Source: Patiriisocius sp047731265 (GTDB lineage Bacteria > Bacteroidota > Bacteroidia > Flavobacteriales > Flavobacteriaceae). Taken from it: a stretch of 64,000 nt of DNA. Position numbers and translations under genes: made by a program. Numbering within the stretch: position 1 is the stretch's first letter; each line of letters starts with the position of its first letter. This document shows positions 54,610-64,000 of the stretch, one piece after another. The stretch is from contig NZ_CP159835.1 of assembly GCF_047731265.1 (NCBI RefSeq), forward strand, positions 3,596,001 through 3,660,000, given 5' to 3'. Under the pieces are notes generated by a model that saw only the letters and a program-made list of their open reading frames with translations, was not told the origin of the DNA and searched no databases.

Positions 54610-55462
54610 ATGAAAAAAAGTATCACTCCCATTGGCATTGACGCGAGCCAGTCAAAGCATTTTATCGCAACATTCAGGTTTAACAATATTTAGTGAAGGT
54701 GAAAACTCATTTTATCTGGTTTTAAATAGGGTGCGTCAAAACACAAATCCTGCGGTCAACATTCGCGTTGATTTCCTTAAGGAATGAATACTTTAGTAAA
54801 GGGTTATTTTGCAGATTCGAACATTCCCTCAATCATAAAGAAAACACTTATGACGCTAGATCCAGATCGCTATCGCGGTGATATAACCTATAAAAGAGGA
54901 TCGAAAAGGTGAAAAAGTGCTGCGCTTTTATTTGTTTACCGATTACAAACCAGCCCCTACAATTCAAGAAGATGTAACGGCTGTAGCATACAACAATTCG
55001 CCAATGCCTTTTGTAGTGATTAATAACACAACGATTAATTAAACCAACACCCTCATAAATCAAAACCATATAAACATTGGTGAAGGCACTGGCGGAATTG
55101 ATATGAACATTTATGAGGCTGCTACTAGAAATCAAATCCCAGTAGAAATAATTGTGATTGAGGAGCCTGATTGCTATGCGATGAATAATAATGACTTTAA
55201 CAAAGCATTAGAAGCGATTAAAAATAAAACCTGCTCAGAGGCTCAGCCAAGAGTTGCCAAACAAATAGCGCAGCGCATTTTCGGGTCTTATAAACAAATA
55301 ACAATTATCAAGACGCGCTTTTCATTTGACAGCAATAAATTAGAATTTGCAAAATATGCATACCTATTTTGCTTCAATCCATACAATTACTGGAAAGCAA
55401 ATGATGCTTTCGGTTTTGACAGCGCCATAGATGAACTAAACCTATTTTTAGAAGGCCCCTAG
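54610..55462 (+). pseudogene. DUF4476 domain gene, multiply broken
   Basis: Reading across frames reconstructs a secreted DUF4476 protein: MKKSITPIGI (frame 1), SQSILSQHSGLTIFSEGENS and FYLVLNRVRQNTNPAVNIRV (frame 2, TGA 54785), LVKGYFADSNIPSIIKKTLM (frame 1, TGA after KRGSKR), DRKGEKVLRFYLFTDYKPAP (frame 2), a TAA at 55040, then the intact DUF4476 domain from 55103 (NNDFNKALEAIKNKTC, KLEFAKYAYLFCFNPYNYW). At least three frameshifts and one stop. The 119-codon tail alone can look like a gene. No insertion sequence is involved. Confidence 0.85.
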
Positions 55463-55610
55463 GCTATTTAATTTCCTAATTAAAACTTTTTGTAAGCAAA
55501 GCGCGCGTTTCAAAAACTATCGCTTTTATTAATTAATAAAGCAGAGAAGTTTAACATCTCTTTGACAATAACTTGCCGTTTCAAATCTCAAGAAACAGGT
55601 TCTTTTTAAC

Positions 55611-55618
55611 TAGATTTG
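55611..55618 (+). promoter_or_regulatory. -7-like element directly before uvrB
   Basis: TAGATTTG, an exact TAnnTTTG match, ends 8 nt before the uvrB ATG. Confidence 0.4.
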
Positions 55619-55625
55619 TAGCTAT

Positions 55626-57632
55626 ATGAAGTTCAATATAGTATCAGATTTTAAACCCACTGGAGATCAGCCCACCGCTATTAAATCATTGGTAAACGGG
55701 ATTGAAACCAAAGAAAAGTACCAGACCCTTCTAGGGGTAACTGGAAGTGGAAAAACCTTTACCGTTGCTAATGTAATTGAACAAACGCAACGCCCTACCC
55801 TGGTACTCGCACACAACAAAACTTTAGCAGCACAATTGTATACTGAGTTCAAACAATTTTTCCCCAACAATGCGGTGGAATATTTTGTTTCCTACTACGA
55901 TTATTATCAGCCAGAAGCATTTATCCCAACCAGCGGGACTTACATAGAAAAGGACCTTTCCATTAACGAAGAAATTGAAGTAATGCGTTTGAGTACGACC
56001 TCGTCCTTACTTTCAGGAAGACGGGACGTTATTGTGGTAGCATCCGTTTCCTGTATCTACGGAATTGGAAACCCCGTCGAATTTCAAAAGAACGTTATTG
56101 ATTTAAAAAAAGGTCAAATAATTTCTCGGACTAAGTTATTGCATAAGCTAGTTCAAAGTCTGTATTCAAGAACTGAAGCAGAATTTAAGCATGGAAACTT
56201 TAGAATTAAAGGCGATACAGTAGATGTATTTCCAAGCTATGCAGACAACGCTTTTAGAATCCATTTTTTTGGAGACGAAATTGAAGAAATTGAAGCTTTC
56301 AATCCACTAAACAACGAAGTGATTGAGAAATATCCACAACTAAATATCTATCCTGCAAATATGTTTGTTACCTCTCCAGATGTATTGCAAGGGGCTATTC
56401 GCGAAATACAAGACGATCTGGTAAAACAAATAGAGTATTTTAAAGAAATAGGAAAGCATTTAGAAGCAAAACGCTTGGAAGAACGCACCAATTTTGATTT
56501 AGAAATGATACGAGAGCTTGGCTATTGCAGCGGTATCGAAAACTATTCTCGCTATTTAGACAGAAGACTTCCTGGAACAAGACCTTTCTGTTTATTGGAT
56601 TATTTTCCAGATGATTATTTGATGATTGTAGATGAAAGTCATGTAAGCGTATCTCAAGTGAGTGCTATGTATGGCGGCGATCGTTCTCGTAAAGAAAACC
56701 TCGTTGAATACGGCTTTAGATTGCCCGCTGCTATGGATAACCGCCCGCTAAAATTTGAGGAATGGGAAGCACTTCAAAATCAGGTAATCTATGTGAGCGC
56801 TACTCCTGCAGATTATGAACTCGCAAAAACTGACGGGGTCTTTGTGGAGCAAATAATTCGTCCTACTGGATTACTAGATCCCCCTATTGAAGTAAGGCCT
56901 AGCTTAAATCAGATTGATGATTTAATCGAAGAAATGCAAAAACGAATTGAGAAAGACGAACGCGTTCTTGTAACAACCCTTACCAAAAGAATGGCAGAAG
57001 AATTGACCAAATACTTAAGCCGAGTTAATATTAGATGCCGCTATATTCATAGCGACGTGGACACCTTGGAACGGGTAGAAATTATGCAAGATTTACGTTT
57101 GGGGATATTTGATGTCCTCATTGGTGTAAACCTGTTAAGGGAAGGACTTGATTTACCAGAAGTATCACTCGTAGCAATTTTAGACGCAGATAAAGAAGGA
57201 TTCTTAAGAAGTAACCGTTCCTTAACACAAACTGTAGGTCGTGCCGCAAGACACCTCAACGGTAAAGCAATCATGTACGCAGATAAAATCACTCGAAGCA
57301 TGCAAGCAACCATTGATGGTACTGAATACCGCCGAAGCAAACAAATGGCCTATAACAAAGCAAACAATATTACCCCTACTGCAATCAAAAAGAGTTTTGA
57401 AAACTCACTAACAAAATCAAAGCAAGAGGCTTATACGATTGAAAATGCGGAGACACTTTCAGCTGCAGAGCCCGAAGGGCAATACCTTACAAAACCACAA
57501 ATAGAAAAGAAAATACGCGATACTCGAAAAGCGATGGAGAAAGCTGCTAAAGAACTAGACTTTATGATGGCTGCAAAGCTCCGAGATAAAATTAAGGTTT
57601 GGCAGAAGTCGTTGGAAGAGATGACATCTTAG
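55626..57632 (+). CDS. uvrB: Excinuclease ABC subunit B
   Basis: Damage-verifying helicase-like subunit of nucleotide excision repair. Walker A GVTGSGKT near residue 38, beta-hairpin region YYDYYQPEAFIPTSGTYIEK near 95, helicase motifs LMIVDESHVSVSQV, ILDADKEGFLRS and TQTVGRAARH, and a C-terminal UVR domain for UvrC binding (REKMEKAAKELDFMMAAKLR-like). 668 residues, complete. Confidence 0.97.
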   Translation: MKFNIVSDFKPTGDQPTAIKSLVNGIETKEKYQTLLGVTGSGKTFTVANVIEQTQRPTLVLAHNKTLAAQLYTEFKQFFPNNAVEYFVSYYDYYQPEAFIPTSGTYIEKDLSINEEIEVMRLSTTSSLLSGRRDVIVVASVSCIYGIGNPVEFQKNVIDLKKGQIISRTKLLHKLVQSLYSRTEAEFKHGNFRIKGDTVDVFPSYADNAFRIHFFGDEIEEIEAFNPLNNEVIEKYPQLNIYPANMFVTSPDVLQGAIREIQDDLVKQIEYFKEIGKHLEAKRLEERTNFDLEMIRELGYCSGIENYSRYLDRRLPGTRPFCLLDYFPDDYLMIVDESHVSVSQVSAMYGGDRSRKENLVEYGFRLPAAMDNRPLKFEEWEALQNQVIYVSATPADYELAKTDGVFVEQIIRPTGLLDPPIEVRPSLNQIDDLIEEMQKRIEKDERVLVTTLTKRMAEELTKYLSRVNIRCRYIHSDVDTLERVEIMQDLRLGIFDVLIGVNLLREGLDLPEVSLVAILDADKEGFLRSNRSLTQTVGRAARHLNGKAIMYADKITRSMQATIDGTEYRRSKQMAYNKANNITPTAIKKSFENSLTKSKQEAYTIENAETLSAAEPEGQYLTKPQIEKKIRDTRKAMEKAAKELDFMMAAKLRDKIKVWQKSLEEMTS

Positions 57633-57751
57633 TAAGCAGTATTCATTTGCAATAGGCAGTTTTTAGTGTTTCATTTTTTTTACGATTCCTTTTAAATAAA
57701 TTAAAGTTGCCTTGCGCTATCTTGGTAAATTAACTAAAATATCAAAAACAC

Positions 57752-58549
57752 ATGAAACCTTATTTAGCACTTTTCGTATTTCTATCTATTATAAGCTGTA
57801 AAGATGGGGCAACAAAGGATTACAAAGAAACAGCTCTTGTAACCAATGAATTGAATAGTATCGAAACTAAGATTACAGATGAAGAAAGCTTTAATATCAC
57901 ACCAATATCACACGCTACGATGATATTAAAATGGGATGGAGTAATATTTTATGTAGATCCCGTTGGAGGTACCGAAGCATTTAACGAACAACCAAAACCT
58001 GACATTATATTAATTACAGATATTCACGGCGATCACTTAAATTTAGAAACACTCGCTGCAGTAGTTGTTGAGAACACGCACATCATTGCGCCTAAAGCCG
58101 TAGCTGATAAATTACCTGAAGATTTGAAATCTAAAACTAAAATCATAGCTAATGGAGAAAACTCTAAAGTATTGAAATTTAATATTGGAGCAATCCCGAT
58201 GTATAATTTACGTCCAGAAGCCTTAAAGTTTCACGCCAAAGGGCGCGGTAATGGGTACGTCCTAGAAAAAGCTAACAAACGTATTTATATCTCTGGAGAC
58301 ACTGAGGACATCCCAGAAATGCGGGAGCTTAAAAATATAGATATGGCATTTGTCTGCATGAATTTACCCTACACAATGACTGTTGAAAGTGCGGCAGATG
58401 CGGTACTCGCTTTTAAACCTAAAACGGTGTACCCATACCACTACAGAGGCACAGGAGGATTGAGTGATGTTTCAAAATTTAAGAAGCTTGTAAATGCAGG
58501 AAATTCTGAAATAAAAATTATGCAGTTAGATTGGTATCCACAAAAGTAA
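57752..58549 (+). CDS. Lipoprotein metallo-beta-lactamase-fold hydrolase (UlaG-like)
   Basis: 265 residues. The signal with lipobox (FVFLSIISCKDG) is followed by an MBL fold. The metal site is DIHGDHLN near residue 92 (HxxH-type spacing as in UlaG/UPF0173 proteins), then ISGDTEDIPEM near 180 and a last His in YPYHYRGTG near 232. Family substrates vary (lactones, phosphodiesters), and an enzyme exposed outside the cytoplasm is unusual for UlaG but common among Bacteroidota lipoproteins. It is monocistronic. Confidence 0.88.
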   Translation: MKPYLALFVFLSIISCKDGATKDYKETALVTNELNSIETKITDEESFNITPISHATMILKWDGVIFYVDPVGGTEAFNEQPKPDIILITDIHGDHLNLETLAAVVVENTHIIAPKAVADKLPEDLKSKTKIIANGENSKVLKFNIGAIPMYNLRPEALKFHAKGRGNGYVLEKANKRIYISGDTEDIPEMRELKNIDMAFVCMNLPYTMTVESAADAVLAFKPKTVYPYHYRGTGGLSDVSKFKKLVNAGNSEIKIMQLDWYPQK

Positions 58550-58624
58550 TCTGTATATAAATAGCTAACTCATTGATATTTTAAAATAATAAAACAACCT
58601 CATCCCGAGCAGGCTCCCTGCTGC

Positions 58625-60658
58625 TTATTTAAACTTCTCCAACCACGCTAATGTATGCGCTATTTTAGCAATTAGATTGCTTGGTCTTGATGCAATTCCG
58701 TGAGATGCCTCTGGGATTTCCACGAGAACAGTTTCTATTTTTCTAAGCTTTAGGGCGTGGTATAATTGTTTTGCTTCGCTGGGAGGCGTCCTTAAGTCAT
58801 TCATCCCAACCATTACCATGGTTGGGGTTTCTATATTCCCTACTAATGACAATGGTGAAAACTTCCAGTAGCCTTCAAAATTTTCCCAAGGTTGCCCAGG
58901 ATATCGTGAATTTGCATAGCCATAATAATTATCTGCTACTAAGGTTTTACTAATCCAATTAATTACTGGTTTTGCCACAACAGCAGCCTTAAAACGATTG
59001 TTCTTTCCAATCATCCAAGCGGTCATTATTCCGCCAGCACTTCCTCCTGTTACGTACAATCTATCTGCGAGAATATTCCCCTTTTTAATAAGTGCATCTA
59101 CTCCATCCATAACATCGTTATAATCTTCGCCTGGATAGTTGTTGTATAGTAAATTTCCGAATTCCTCACCATAGCCTGTGCTCCCTCTTGGGTTGGGATA
59201 AAATACAATATATCCCGCAGCGGCATATAGTTGAATTTCAGCAGTAAAATGTGGACCATAATTTAAAATAGGACCCCCGTGATTTTCAACAAGCATTGGA
59301 TATTTCTGGCTTGCACTAAAATTAGGAGGATATACAATATAGCCTTGAATATCTCGCCCATCTGCGGTTGATTTATACCAAACCTCTTCAACGTTGCCTA
59401 ACTTTCGGTAAGCAAGGAGGTCTTCATTTATTCCTGTGATTGTAGTTGCTGTTTTTCCTTTTTCAGTAATCGCAATATCTGCAGGCCTTTCTGGGCTTGA
59501 AATGGTATAGGCGATTGTACCTTTTTTCGCAACTGAAAAACTTCCACTCGCATAAGGCCTGCCCAAGGTTGTTCCGCCGAGATTAGTGGCAATATCTGTT
59601 ACTTTTCCGCTGAGCGAAATATATGCTAGTTTTGTGATGCCTTTGTCTTCATATTTAAAGTATAATCCTTTACTATCACTCGCCCAAGTTGGGTTTTTAA
59701 TACTGCGATCCAAACCAGAAGAAATCGATTTTTGACCGCTGCCATCTGGATTCATGAGGTGCAATTGGGCTACTTGATACGTTTGTACTTTATCCTCAAA
59801 ACCTACATAAGCAATGTGTTTACCATTAGGAGAAATTTGAGGTTGACGATCTGGCCCATTTCGGCTGGTCAAAGCATTTATAGTTCCGTTTTGCATATTA
59901 AATTCGTAGACTTCACTATTTCTAAAATCATATTCCCAATCTTTGTTTCGGTTTGCTGAAAAATAAATTTTTGAGCCATTGGGAGACCAAGACAAGTTTC
60001 CACCGTGATTAAAATCGCCACTCGTTAATTGGCGAGCGGTACCACCGTCTGAAGAAATGCTAAAAACATGAGTAAATCCCGGTTTTAAATATCCTACCCC
60101 GTCTGCTTCGTGTTTTAATCGGTCTGTAATTCTTGGTGATTTTGCCCATTCTGCATCTTTAGGTTTTGAAGGCATTTTTGCAATCACAGGAGCTTTGGCA
60201 TTTACTTTCATGGTGAACGCAATTTGTGAGTCATCAATAGACCACGCTAAATTCGACGGACTATTTTCTAGCTGCGTTAGTTTAGCGATTGCACCACTTT
60301 GAATCCAATAAACATAAATTTCGCTCCCATTTTCGGTACTGCTTTTAAATGCAATTTTAGTCCCGTCGTGCGACCACTTTGCATTGCTTTCATTGCCTTC
60401 GCGTGCTGTAAGCTTGCGATGTTCTTTTCCATTTGCAGAAACCAACCATAAATTGCCTTTACTCCTATCTTTCATAACATCAAAACCGGTACGACGATAT
60501 ACCACCCAATTTCCGTCTGGCGAAATTTGAGGATCACCTGTGTATTCCAATTCAAATACATCCAGATATTCAAAGTTTTTTTTGACTTGTGCGGCTGAAT
60601 TTGAAGCCACGAGACTGAATCCAAAAAAGAAAATAATAGCTAAAAAAGGAGTTTTCAT
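58625..60658 (-). CDS. S9 family peptidase (prolyl oligopeptidase/DPP-type)
   Basis: 677 residues from ATG 60658 (signal FLAIIFFFGFSLVASNSAAQ); the frame starts earlier, but the first 23 residues are not signal-like. A WD40-like beta-propeller region (about 40-410) gates the C-terminal alpha/beta hydrolase with the catalytic triad: Ser in VTGGSAGGIMT (near 540), Asp in MNDLRTPPSEA (near 621) and His in ASHGIASRP (near 650). Likely an exported peptidase degrading oligopeptides. It is followed by ettA upstream on the same strand. Confidence 0.93.
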   Translation of the reverse strand: MKTPFLAIIFFFGFSLVASNSAAQVKKNFEYLDVFELEYTGDPQISPDGNWVVYRRTGFDVMKDRSKGNLWLVSANGKEHRKLTAREGNESNAKWSHDGTKIAFKSSTENGSEIYVYWIQSGAIAKLTQLENSPSNLAWSIDDSQIAFTMKVNAKAPVIAKMPSKPKDAEWAKSPRITDRLKHEADGVGYLKPGFTHVFSISSDGGTARQLTSGDFNHGGNLSWSPNGSKIYFSANRNKDWEYDFRNSEVYEFNMQNGTINALTSRNGPDRQPQISPNGKHIAYVGFEDKVQTYQVAQLHLMNPDGSGQKSISSGLDRSIKNPTWASDSKGLYFKYEDKGITKLAYISLSGKVTDIATNLGGTTLGRPYASGSFSVAKKGTIAYTISSPERPADIAITEKGKTATTITGINEDLLAYRKLGNVEEVWYKSTADGRDIQGYIVYPPNFSASQKYPMLVENHGGPILNYGPHFTAEIQLYAAAGYIVFYPNPRGSTGYGEEFGNLLYNNYPGEDYNDVMDGVDALIKKGNILADRLYVTGGSAGGIMTAWMIGKNNRFKAAVVAKPVINWISKTLVADNYYGYANSRYPGQPWENFEGYWKFSPLSLVGNIETPTMVMVGMNDLRTPPSEAKQLYHALKLRKIETVLVEIPEASHGIASRPSNLIAKIAHTLAWLEKFK

Positions 60659-60713
60659 AAATTGATTTAATTTGATTCTTAAAGATAGTTGTTTGAAAGT
60701 ATTTACTAAAACA

Positions 60714-60746
60714 AAACCCGCTACCAAAATTTTTGATAGCGGGTTT
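60714..60746 (-). terminator. Terminator after ettA
   Basis: On the minus strand AAACCCGCTA / TAGCGGGTTT stem with one internal mismatch, followed by TTTTGTTTT. It lies just past the ettA stop. Confidence 0.8.
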
Positions 60747-60767
60747 ATTATTAAAGTTATGTTTTAG

Positions 60768-62459
60768 TTAGCGAACCAACTTCTTATACTTTATTCGTTT
60801 TGGGATTAAATCTCCACCCAGACGTTTCTTTTTACCTTCTTCGTATTCACTAAAACCACCTTCAAAGAAGTATACTTGGCTATCCCCTTCAAAAGCTAGG
60901 ATATGCGTGCAAATCCTATCTAAAAACCAACGGTCGTGACTAATTACCACGGCACAACCTGCAAAGTTTTCTAATCCTTCTTCAAGTGCTCTTAGTGTGT
61001 TTACATCTAAATCGTTTGTAGGCTCATCAAGTAACAGTACGTTTCCTTCTTCCTTTAAAGTCATTGCCAAGTGCAAACGGTTGCGTTCTCCACCTGAAAG
61101 TAAACTTACCTTCTTGTTTTGTTCACTACCACTAAAGTTGAATCGACTTAAATAAGCTCTAGAATTTACTTCCTTACCGCCCATCATCACTAATTCTTGT
61201 TCGTCGCTAAAGTTTTGCCAGATTGTTTTCTCTTGATCTATGTTACTATGTGCTTGATCTACATAGGCAATCTTAGCTGTTTCCCCTGTAGTAAACGACC
61301 CTTTGTCTGGTGTTTCTTCTCCCATAATCATTCTAAAAATGGTAGTTTTTCCTGCACCGTTAGGTCCAATAACACCCACAATACCTGCTTGCGGTAGATT
61401 AAAATTTAAATCTTCATACAGTAGTTTATCGCCATAGGCTTTACTAACCCCGGAAGCCTCAATCACATTGGTTCCTAAACGAGGACCATTGGGGATATAG
61501 ATTTCTAATTTTTCGTCAAGCTGCTTTTGATCTTGACTCATTAATTTATCGTAATTATTTAAACGCGCTTTCTGTTTGGTTTGTCTTCCTTTTGCTCCTT
61601 GACGTACCCATTCTAATTCGCGTTCTAATGTTTTTTGACGCTTGCTTGCTGTTTTACTTTCTTGCGCCATTCGCTTAGATTTTTGATCTAACCACGAAGA
61701 GTAATTCCCTTTCCACGGAATGCCTTCTCCTCTATCCAACTCTAAAATCCAGCCTGCAACATTGTCCAAGAAGTATCTATCGTGTGTTACTGCGATCACC
61801 GTCCCTTTGTATTGTGCTAAATGGTGTTCTAACCAGTGAACACTTTCTGCATCCAAGTGATTGGTGGGCTCATCGAGTAATAATACATCAGGTTCTTGTA
61901 ATAATAACCTACACAATGCAACTCTGCGTTTTTCTCCTCCAGATAGTGGTCCTATTTTTTTATCGCCATCTGGAGTGCGCAATGCATCCATTGCAATTTC
62001 TAGTTTGGTTTCCAACTCCCAAGCATTTGAGGCATCAATCTGGTCTTGCAAGACTGATTGACGTGCCATTAACTTGTCCATTTTATCAGCATCACTATAG
62101 ACCTCTTCTAAACCAAAAGAATCGTTTATTTTATTATATTCGTCAAGAATAGCAACGGTTTCTGCAGCTCCTTCTTTTACGATATCCATCACCGTTTTCT
62201 CAGGATCTAATTGTGGATCTTGCTCTAAATAGCCCACCGAATAGCCAGGAGCAAAAACAACGTCACCTTGATAGTTTTTATCAACACCTGCAATGATTTT
62301 TAGAAGGGTAGATTTACCACTCCCATTGAGACCTAAAATCCCAATTTTAGCGCCGTAGAAAAAACTGAGATATATATTTTTAAGCACAGGAGATTGTGCT
62401 GTTTTAAAGGTCTTGGTCAAACCAGACATAGAGAATATTACTTTTTTATCGTCAGCCAT
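60768..62459 (-). CDS. ettA: Energy-dependent translational throttle protein EttA (ABC-F)
   Basis: 563 residues, no membrane segments. Two ABC domains: Walker A GLNGSGKST near residue 43 and GPNGAGKTT near 358, signatures LSGGEKRRVAL and LSGGERNRLHL, and Walker B LLLDEPTNHLD and LLLDEPTNDLD. Between them the ABC-F linker (QTKQKARLNNYDKL) contacts the ribosomal E site. The linker and length match EttA rather than antibiotic-resistance ABC-F proteins. Confidence 0.95.
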   Translation of the reverse strand: MADDKKVIFSMSGLTKTFKTAQSPVLKNIYLSFFYGAKIGILGLNGSGKSTLLKIIAGVDKNYQGDVVFAPGYSVGYLEQDPQLDPEKTVMDIVKEGAAETVAILDEYNKINDSFGLEEVYSDADKMDKLMARQSVLQDQIDASNAWELETKLEIAMDALRTPDGDKKIGPLSGGEKRRVALCRLLLQEPDVLLLDEPTNHLDAESVHWLEHHLAQYKGTVIAVTHDRYFLDNVAGWILELDRGEGIPWKGNYSSWLDQKSKRMAQESKTASKRQKTLERELEWVRQGAKGRQTKQKARLNNYDKLMSQDQKQLDEKLEIYIPNGPRLGTNVIEASGVSKAYGDKLLYEDLNFNLPQAGIVGVIGPNGAGKTTIFRMIMGEETPDKGSFTTGETAKIAYVDQAHSNIDQEKTIWQNFSDEQELVMMGGKEVNSRAYLSRFNFSGSEQNKKVSLLSGGERNRLHLAMTLKEEGNVLLLDEPTNDLDVNTLRALEEGLENFAGCAVVISHDRWFLDRICTHILAFEGDSQVYFFEGGFSEYEEGKKKRLGGDLIPKRIKYKKLVR

Positions 62460-62594
62460 TATTCAAAAGAGTTTATGAGTTGAAATGTTTATACGTTGTT
62501 GTCAAATGAGTTTTACTATCAATTTAAACTAAGAAATTTTATTATTATCGAAGCTCGGTTTAGCATTTGTGATTACTGTTCACTGCTACTAAAA

Positions 62595-62774
62595 TTACAT
62601 ACGCCCTTTTAAGGCATTAAAAACCCACGCTATGGCGAAGAAGCCAATACCTACTGCTGCAAAGCCCCATCCTGCTACATCATCATATCTAAAAGCGCCT
62701 AAGGCTATTAAAGCCAATCCAACAACAATCATTATAAAAGTTGCCCACGCTAATACTGTATTTTTGTTCATCAT
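62595..62774 (-). CDS. CAL67264 family small membrane protein
   Basis: 59 residues starting at ATG 62774 (or 62771). Two transmembrane helices: LAWATFIMIVVGLALIALG and VAGWGFAAVGIGFFAIAWVF, joined by a short AFRYDD loop, with a basic end NALKGRM. This is the small family I know from Flavobacteriia near ettA. It sits 135 nt upstream of ettA on the same strand. Function unknown. Confidence 0.75.
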   Translation of the reverse strand: MMNKNTVLAWATFIMIVVGLALIALGAFRYDDVAGWGFAAVGIGFFAIAWVFNALKGRM

Positions 62775-62981
62775 ATTTTTTAGTTTGTGTGTTTTGTTTA
62801 CACTTCTTATTCAAATTTGATTTTCCGTTTAGTGTAATCACAAATATCGATAATTTAAAGTGTTTTTCCATAGAGACTGGCGCTTAGTTTTTACACAAAC
62901 CAGATTCTAAAATGCTTCCACAAGCCCATCAAGAAAGGTTGTTAGTTTTTATGCTGAACTTATTTAAGTATGGTGCCAAAT

Positions 62982-63013
62982 AAAAAAATCATCGGCCGCG
63001 GCCGATGATTTTA
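62982..63013 (-). terminator. GC-core terminator after pirin
   Basis: A perfect 28-nt palindrome (62985-63012) with a GGCCGCGGCC core and no loop, flanked by A and T tracts. On the minus strand it is followed by a T run. Exceptionally GC-rich for this AT-rich region. Confidence 0.85.
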
Positions 63014-63016
63014 AAA

Positions 63017-63886
63017 TTAAGCGGGAAGAAATCCCATCTTACCTTCTTTATAGTCTCGTAATGCTTCCATAATTTCGGTTTGGGAATTCATTACATAAGG
63101 CCCCCAACTGGTTATCTTTTCATTAATGGGTTCGCCAGATAAAAATAAGAGTTTGCTATCTGAATTTCCCTTAATAGAAAAGCCATCCCCATCTTGCTCA
63201 AACCAAATCATTTGATCTTCATTAAGCGCGAGTGCTACTTCATTATTAATCGTCACGCTACCGTTTAATAGATAAACAAGAGATTGATGGCTTGGCGGAA
63301 CTTTCAAATCGAAACTTCCGTTTTTTTCTGCATCTATAATGTATGCATTTACTGCGGTTTGGGTTGCTATTCTTCCGTTTGTTCCTGCTAACTCTCCAGC
63401 GATTACTTGAACGTTTACTTTTTTATCTTCAGAAGTAACTACTAGAAAATCTTCGTTCTTAACGTGCTGGTAGTTTGACGGAATCATTTTCTTTTCCGCA
63501 GGGAGATTTAACCATAATTGGATTCCTTCTAAGGTTCCTCCTCTTTTTACAAAGTCTTTGGTTGGGCCTTCTGCGTGTATTATACCGCGTCCTGCCGTTG
63601 TCCATTGAACATCACCTTCTTTAACAACGCTTTCGTTACCCAAAGAATCGCGGTGCAATTGCTCTCCTTGAATTAAAAATGTGATGGGTTCAAAACCACG
63701 GTGTGGATGCGGCCCCAAATCAAACGGGTTGTTAAGTTCGTTGATTGGATATGGTCCATAATGGTGCAATAACACAAATGGATCTATCAATTCTATCTCC
63801 TGTGTTGGGATGGGTTGTCTCAATTTTATGGGACCCATATTTACAAAATCGCTGCGGCCTATTTTTTTTATTGTGTTGTGTTTCAT
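63017..63886 (-). CDS. Pirin family protein
   Basis: 289 residues, two cupin barrels. The N-terminal metal site is HPHRGFEPITFLIQGEQLHR with EGDVQWTTAGRGIIHAEGP downstream, which supplies three His and a Glu. The C-terminal barrel lacks metal ligands, as usual. Pirins include quercetinases and transcription cofactors; the function here is unassigned. A short CAGAATTTCTG palindrome lies about 60 nt upstream of the start. Confidence 0.93.
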   Translation of the reverse strand: MKHNTIKKIGRSDFVNMGPIKLRQPIPTQEIELIDPFVLLHHYGPYPINELNNPFDLGPHPHRGFEPITFLIQGEQLHRDSLGNESVVKEGDVQWTTAGRGIIHAEGPTKDFVKRGGTLEGIQLWLNLPAEKKMIPSNYQHVKNEDFLVVTSEDKKVNVQVIAGELAGTNGRIATQTAVNAYIIDAEKNGSFDLKVPPSHQSLVYLLNGSVTINNEVALALNEDQMIWFEQDGDGFSIKGNSDSKLLFLSGEPINEKITSWGPYVMNSQTEIMEALRDYKEGKMGFLPA

Positions 63887-64000
63887 GGTTTTTGTTTTAG
63901 ATGGTTGGCTGAGTTTTACACCTACCCGTTCAGAATTTCTGTTCGAATTTTGTTTATCTCATTTCAGTTTCTAACAAAATTCAAATTCCTCTAAAAAAGG

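Noticed and set aside
62912..62983. 23-residue plus-strand frame near pirin
   Set aside because: Protein-like but overlaps the terminator of pirin and has no supporting context.
1..64000. Mobile elements, tRNA genes, parS sites, defence islands
   Set aside because: No transposase, integrase, phage or restriction genes, no cloverleaf and no perfect parS palindrome were seen by eye. A tRNA or motif scan would settle this.

Overview
This 64 kb window looks like an ordinary chromosomal segment of a marine-type Flavobacteriia bacterium (phylum Bacteroidota). The sequence is AT-rich. Several signatures point the same way: a secreted protein with a type IX secretion sorting tail, a GldI-type gliding peptidyl-prolyl isomerase, DUF5683/DUF5606/DUF3810/DUF4476 genes, a CAL67264-type small membrane protein, short-leader -7 elements of the form TAnnTTTG, and almost no Shine-Dalgarno sequences. 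Genus and species cannot be fixed from the sequence alone.

Layout. 0.1-6.5 kb: udk, a DivIC/FtsB-like septum protein, both methylmalonyl-CoA mutase subunits with a lipoprotein gene nested between them, a beta-barrel protein and a GNAT acetyltransferase. 6.5-7.6 kb: T9SS cargo on the minus strand. 7.8-13.1 kb: parA-parB-DUF5683-dapB-lepB-wbqC, a tightly packed plus-strand run. 13.1-19.7 kb, minus strand: EEP hydrolase, two rhomboids, mutL, a small membrane protein, ribH and a TPR membrane protein. 19.9-25.3 kb: recF, a lipoprotein, DUF721, ndk (minus), a DHH phosphoesterase, a frameshifted gldI and a cyclophilin-FKBP lipoprotein. 25.8-33.1 kb: pepD (minus), DUF3810, and two secreted amidohydrolase genes. 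33.3-38.3 kb: TrmH-type methyltransferase, relA/spoT, fur-like, purA. 39-48.5 kb: OstA-like, class III aminotransferase, TPR, two DUF368 genes, aroE, DUF349. 48.5-51.7 kb: methyltransferase, mazG, DUF5606, def, ruvX. 52-64 kb: dapD, rlmF, uvrB, a metal-dependent hydrolase, an S9 peptidase, ettA, a small membrane protein and pirin.

The coding content is mostly housekeeping: envelope and lipid-carrier recycling, lysine/DAP synthesis (dapB, dapD), chromosome segregation, DNA repair, stringent response and translation quality. I see no rRNA, tRNA, CRISPR array, transposase, phage gene or defence island.

The most notable layer lies between the genes. At least five intergenic spaces hold decayed reading frames. 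The clearest is a DUF4476 gene broken by three frameshifts and a stop at 54.6-55.5 kb. gldI is split at a run of seven A. Several very small open frames with membrane-protein character also occur (38.8 kb minus, 53.4 kb plus, 62.6 kb minus); the last is a recognisable conserved family. I did not find a convincing undescribed multi-gene system.
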